Assembly: GCA_035553375.1 (NCBI GenBank)
Contig: DATNCY010000276.1
Location: 18,016-82,015, forward strand
Source of the DNA: JAJPHU01 sp035553375
GTDB taxonomy: Bacteria; Planctomycetota; Planctomycetia; Gemmatales; Gemmataceae
DNA: 64,000 nt
Direction: 5' to 3'
The notes under the pieces were generated by a model that was given only the letters and a program-made list of their open reading frames with translations, did not search any database and was not told the origin of the DNA. Positions 62,140 to 64,000 of the stretch are shown piece by piece (the stretch's first letter is position 1; each line of letters opens with the position of its first letter). The translations under genes were made by a program, and so were the position numbers.

Positions 62140-64000
62140 ATGGCCGCCCAAGTGCCGATCTCCGCATTCCTCGACGAACTGGAGAAGCATCAACTTCTCA
62201 GTCCCGCCCAACTCAAGGAAATCCGTAATCTTCCTGACGACATCGGAACAGACGCCAAGCGACTCGCGGCCGAGCTAATGCGTCGCGATTGGCTCAGTCC
62301 TTTCCAGGTCAACCAACTCTTCCAGGGCCGCAGTGCCAGCCTCCGGCTGGGGCCTTACCTGCTGCTGAAGCGGATCGGAAAAGGCGGCATGGGTGAGGTC
62401 TTTAAGGCTCGCCATACGCTCATGGATCGTCTCGTTGCTCTGAAAGTTATTCGCGCCGATCGTCTGGATGAGCCGGACTACCTGAGTCGTTTCCGGCGTG
62501 AGATGCAAGCGACCGCCAAGCTCACGCATCCGAACGTCGTCCTCGCCCACGATGCCGCCCTGGTCGGCGACGTTTACTTCCTGGCCATGGAATACATCGA
62601 AGGCACCGACCTGGCCCGCCTTCTCGAACAGCGCCAGCGGCTGCCCGTGGCCCAGGCGTGTGACTGCATCCGGCAGGCGGCTTTGGGACTCCAGCACGCG
62701 CACGAACGCGGCCTGGTCCACCGCGACATCAAGCCTTCCAACCTGATTTTGGCCACGCCGGGAAACGTGGTCAAGCTCCTCGATCTGGGCCTGGTTCGCC
62801 TGCACTCCTGTCTCGATCCAGAGGGCACGACTTCCGGGCTGACGCGCGAGGGATCGGTCATGGGTACGCCGGATTACATCGCGCCCGAGCAGGCGGTGGA
62901 CCCCCGCGCGGCCGATATCCGAGCCGATATTTACAGTCTGGGATGTACCCTGTACCACCTTCTCAGCGGCCGGCCACCGTTCCCCGGCGGCAGTCTCACG
63001 CAGAAATTACTCAAGCACCAGAACGACGAGCCGGACCGCATCGAATCGCTTCAGACTGAGGTGCCCATCGGTCTGGCGCGGATCGTCCGCAAGATGATGG
63101 CCAAGCGGCCACAAGACCGCCACCCGATTCCTCAAGCGGTCGCCGACGCCCTGGCTCCGTTCGCCGGCCCGACGGACGAATACGTTGTTGTCCCCGTCGC
63201 CGAAGTTGCCGGCTGTTCGGAAGTCGTCACCACGATGGCTTCCGCTGAGTCCACGCAAACGGCTCCGCCGCGCGAGGATCAACCCTCAAGGGCAGCCCGG
63301 CAGAACCGTGTTCTTCTGTTGACGGCGCTGGCTTTCGGGCTGGTCCTCGTCCTCTCCATCCTGATTGTTGTACCCTTGATCCTCCTGCGGTTGGCTCCCG
63401 GATCGGGTCCTATTACGGAACAGCAGATCGAAGCGCCGCCGGTCTCCGCGCTGAGCGGTTCCGGCAACGCGAAGGATAAGCCTTCCATCGTCCCGGACGG
63501 CAGGCAGACCGAGGCCGCCAAACTGCCACCGATCCAGGTCAATGGTCCTGCTCATCTCATCAAGGTTCTCAAAGGTCACACCGGCATCATTCAATGTCTT
63601 GCGTTTTCACCCGACGGCAAGCGCTTGGCGTCGGGAGCCGACGATCATCAGGCGCGACTTTGGGACGGCCTGACCGGAGAGGCACAGGATGCTCCTTTGC
63701 GGCAAAGCGATCCCGTGCGTGCGCTGGCCTTCTCTCCCGACGGCCAGCGCTTGGCTGCGGCAAGTTATGGGGGCGGCTACGACGCCTCCATCAAGCTTTG
63801 GAAGCTGGCCGCCCCTCGCGAGTCGCAGACACTTCCCTGGAAGAATACGACTGGCACGCCTTCCATGGCCGAGGTGCATGGCCTGGCCTTCTCCACCGAC
63901 GGTAAACGATTGGCCTCCGGCGGCGGTCCCTTACGGCTATGGGATCTTGACAAGGGCGGGCCGCCTACCGTGTTCAACTGGCAAAAGACCTTCCCCAGTT
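62140..64000 (+). CDS. Serine/threonine protein kinase with C-terminal WD40 repeats, partial
   Basis: The gene starts at the ATG at 62140 and runs off the right edge; 620 residues are visible. Residues 1-65 are a helical N-terminal domain found before planctomycete kinases. The kinase domain (72-345) has the glycine loop GKGGMGEVF, K102, HRDIKPSN (194-201) and the DLG (215-217) that replaces DFG, plus GTPDYIAPE. A membrane helix lies at about 391-416. WD40 repeats begin near 455 (IKVLKGHTGIIQCLAFSPDG). So a cytoplasmic kinase is joined to an external propeller, the PknB-like layout common in Gemmataceae. The target is unknown. Confidence 0.94.
   Translation, partial: MAAQVPISAFLDELEKHQLLSPAQLKEIRNLPDDIGTDAKRLAAELMRRDWLSPFQVNQLFQGRSASLRLGPYLLLKRIGKGGMGEVFKARHTLMDRLVALKVIRADRLDEPDYLSRFRREMQATAKLTHPNVVLAHDAALVGDVYFLAMEYIEGTDLARLLEQRQRLPVAQACDCIRQAALGLQHAHERGLVHRDIKPSNLILATPGNVVKLLDLGLVRLHSCLDPEGTTSGLTREGSVMGTPDYIAPEQAVDPRAADIRADIYSLGCTLYHLLSGRPPFPGGSLTQKLLKHQNDEPDRIESLQTEVPIGLARIVRKMMAKRPQDRHPIPQAVADALAPFAGPTDEYVVVPVAEVAGCSEVVTTMASAESTQTAPPREDQPSRAARQNRVLLLTALAFGLVLVLSILIVVPLILLRLAPGSGPITEQQIEAPPVSALSGSGNAKDKPSIVPDGRQTEAAKLPPIQVNGPAHLIKVLKGHTGIIQCLAFSPDGKRLASGADDHQARLWDGLTGEAQDAPLRQSDPVRALAFSPDGQRLAAASYGGGYDASIKLWKLAAPRESQTLPWKNTTGTPSMAEVHGLAFSTDGKRLASGGGPLRLWDLDKGGPPTVFNWQKTFPS

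Noticed and set aside
1..64000. tRNA, rRNA, riboswitch or prophage genes
   Set aside because: Scanning the intergenic regions gave no cloverleaf with the conserved TTCGA loop, no rRNA stretch and no phage structural genes; short RNAs cannot be excluded by eye.

Overview
This window looks like a chromosomal segment of a planctomycete, most likely a Gemmataceae-type bacterium. The inference rests on several lineage-typical families seen here together: four DUF1501 proteins with Tat signals, four DUF1549/DUF1553 proteins with cytochrome-like motifs, a planctomycete-type cytochrome c fused to WD40 repeats, an HzsA-related propeller, several WD40 proteins and a serine/threonine kinase fused to WD40 repeats. 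I saw no rRNA, tRNA, CRISPR array or prophage. About 40 protein genes are supported and most of the DNA is coding.

Layout. 1-9705 (minus): a compact operon, read from a 102-residue protein through DUF1501, a PPC-domain protein, DUF1549/1553, cytochrome c-WD40 and an HzsA-related protein that runs off the left edge. 9931-21853: a WD40 protein with helical tail, a coiled-coil MscS channel, a secreted propeller protein next to a SpoIVB-type S55 peptidase, a rhomboid-like protein lacking its catalytic histidine, and a methyltransferase. 22196-29991 (plus): DUF1501, Uma2 nuclease-like, nucleotidyltransferase-like, cytochrome P460 lipoprotein, DUF1549/1553, and a thioredoxin/STN protein broken by a frameshift. 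30014-34067: a HerA-like ATPase and a Gfo/Idh/MocA oxidoreductase. 34133-41565 (mostly minus): housekeeping genes rpmE-prfA-prmC, a PAP2 phosphatase on plus, then aroDE-aroK-prepilin peptidase-YpfJ-type metallopeptidase. 42063-45624 (plus): acetate kinase and phosphoketolase. 45763-52728 (minus): DUF1501, PQQ-like propeller, DUF1549/1553, DUF1501. 52928-58554 (plus): PPC protein, Uma2, DUF1549/1553. 58598-64000: a DUF1080 protein, an IS66 remnant, a WD40 protein and a kinase-WD40 gene cut by the right edge.

How the genes work together. DUF1501 + DUF1549/1553 modules occur four times with varied partners (PPC protein, PQQ or WD40 propeller, P460 cytochrome). This suggests a repeated cell-envelope system whose substrate is unknown. 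aroDE and aroK overlap by 4 nt and cover three shikimate steps. Phosphoketolase makes acetyl phosphate, which acetate kinase converts to acetate plus ATP. rpmE-prfA-prmC is a translation-termination operon.

The most striking non-gene feature is a set of long palindromic or inverted-repeat elements, of several unrelated sequences, lying at gene boundaries. In at least four places they are read as protein: parts of two signal peptides (around 5.4 and 7.8 kb), an internal insert in the S55 peptidase (18.7 kb) and the C-terminal tail of shikimate kinase (39.4 kb).
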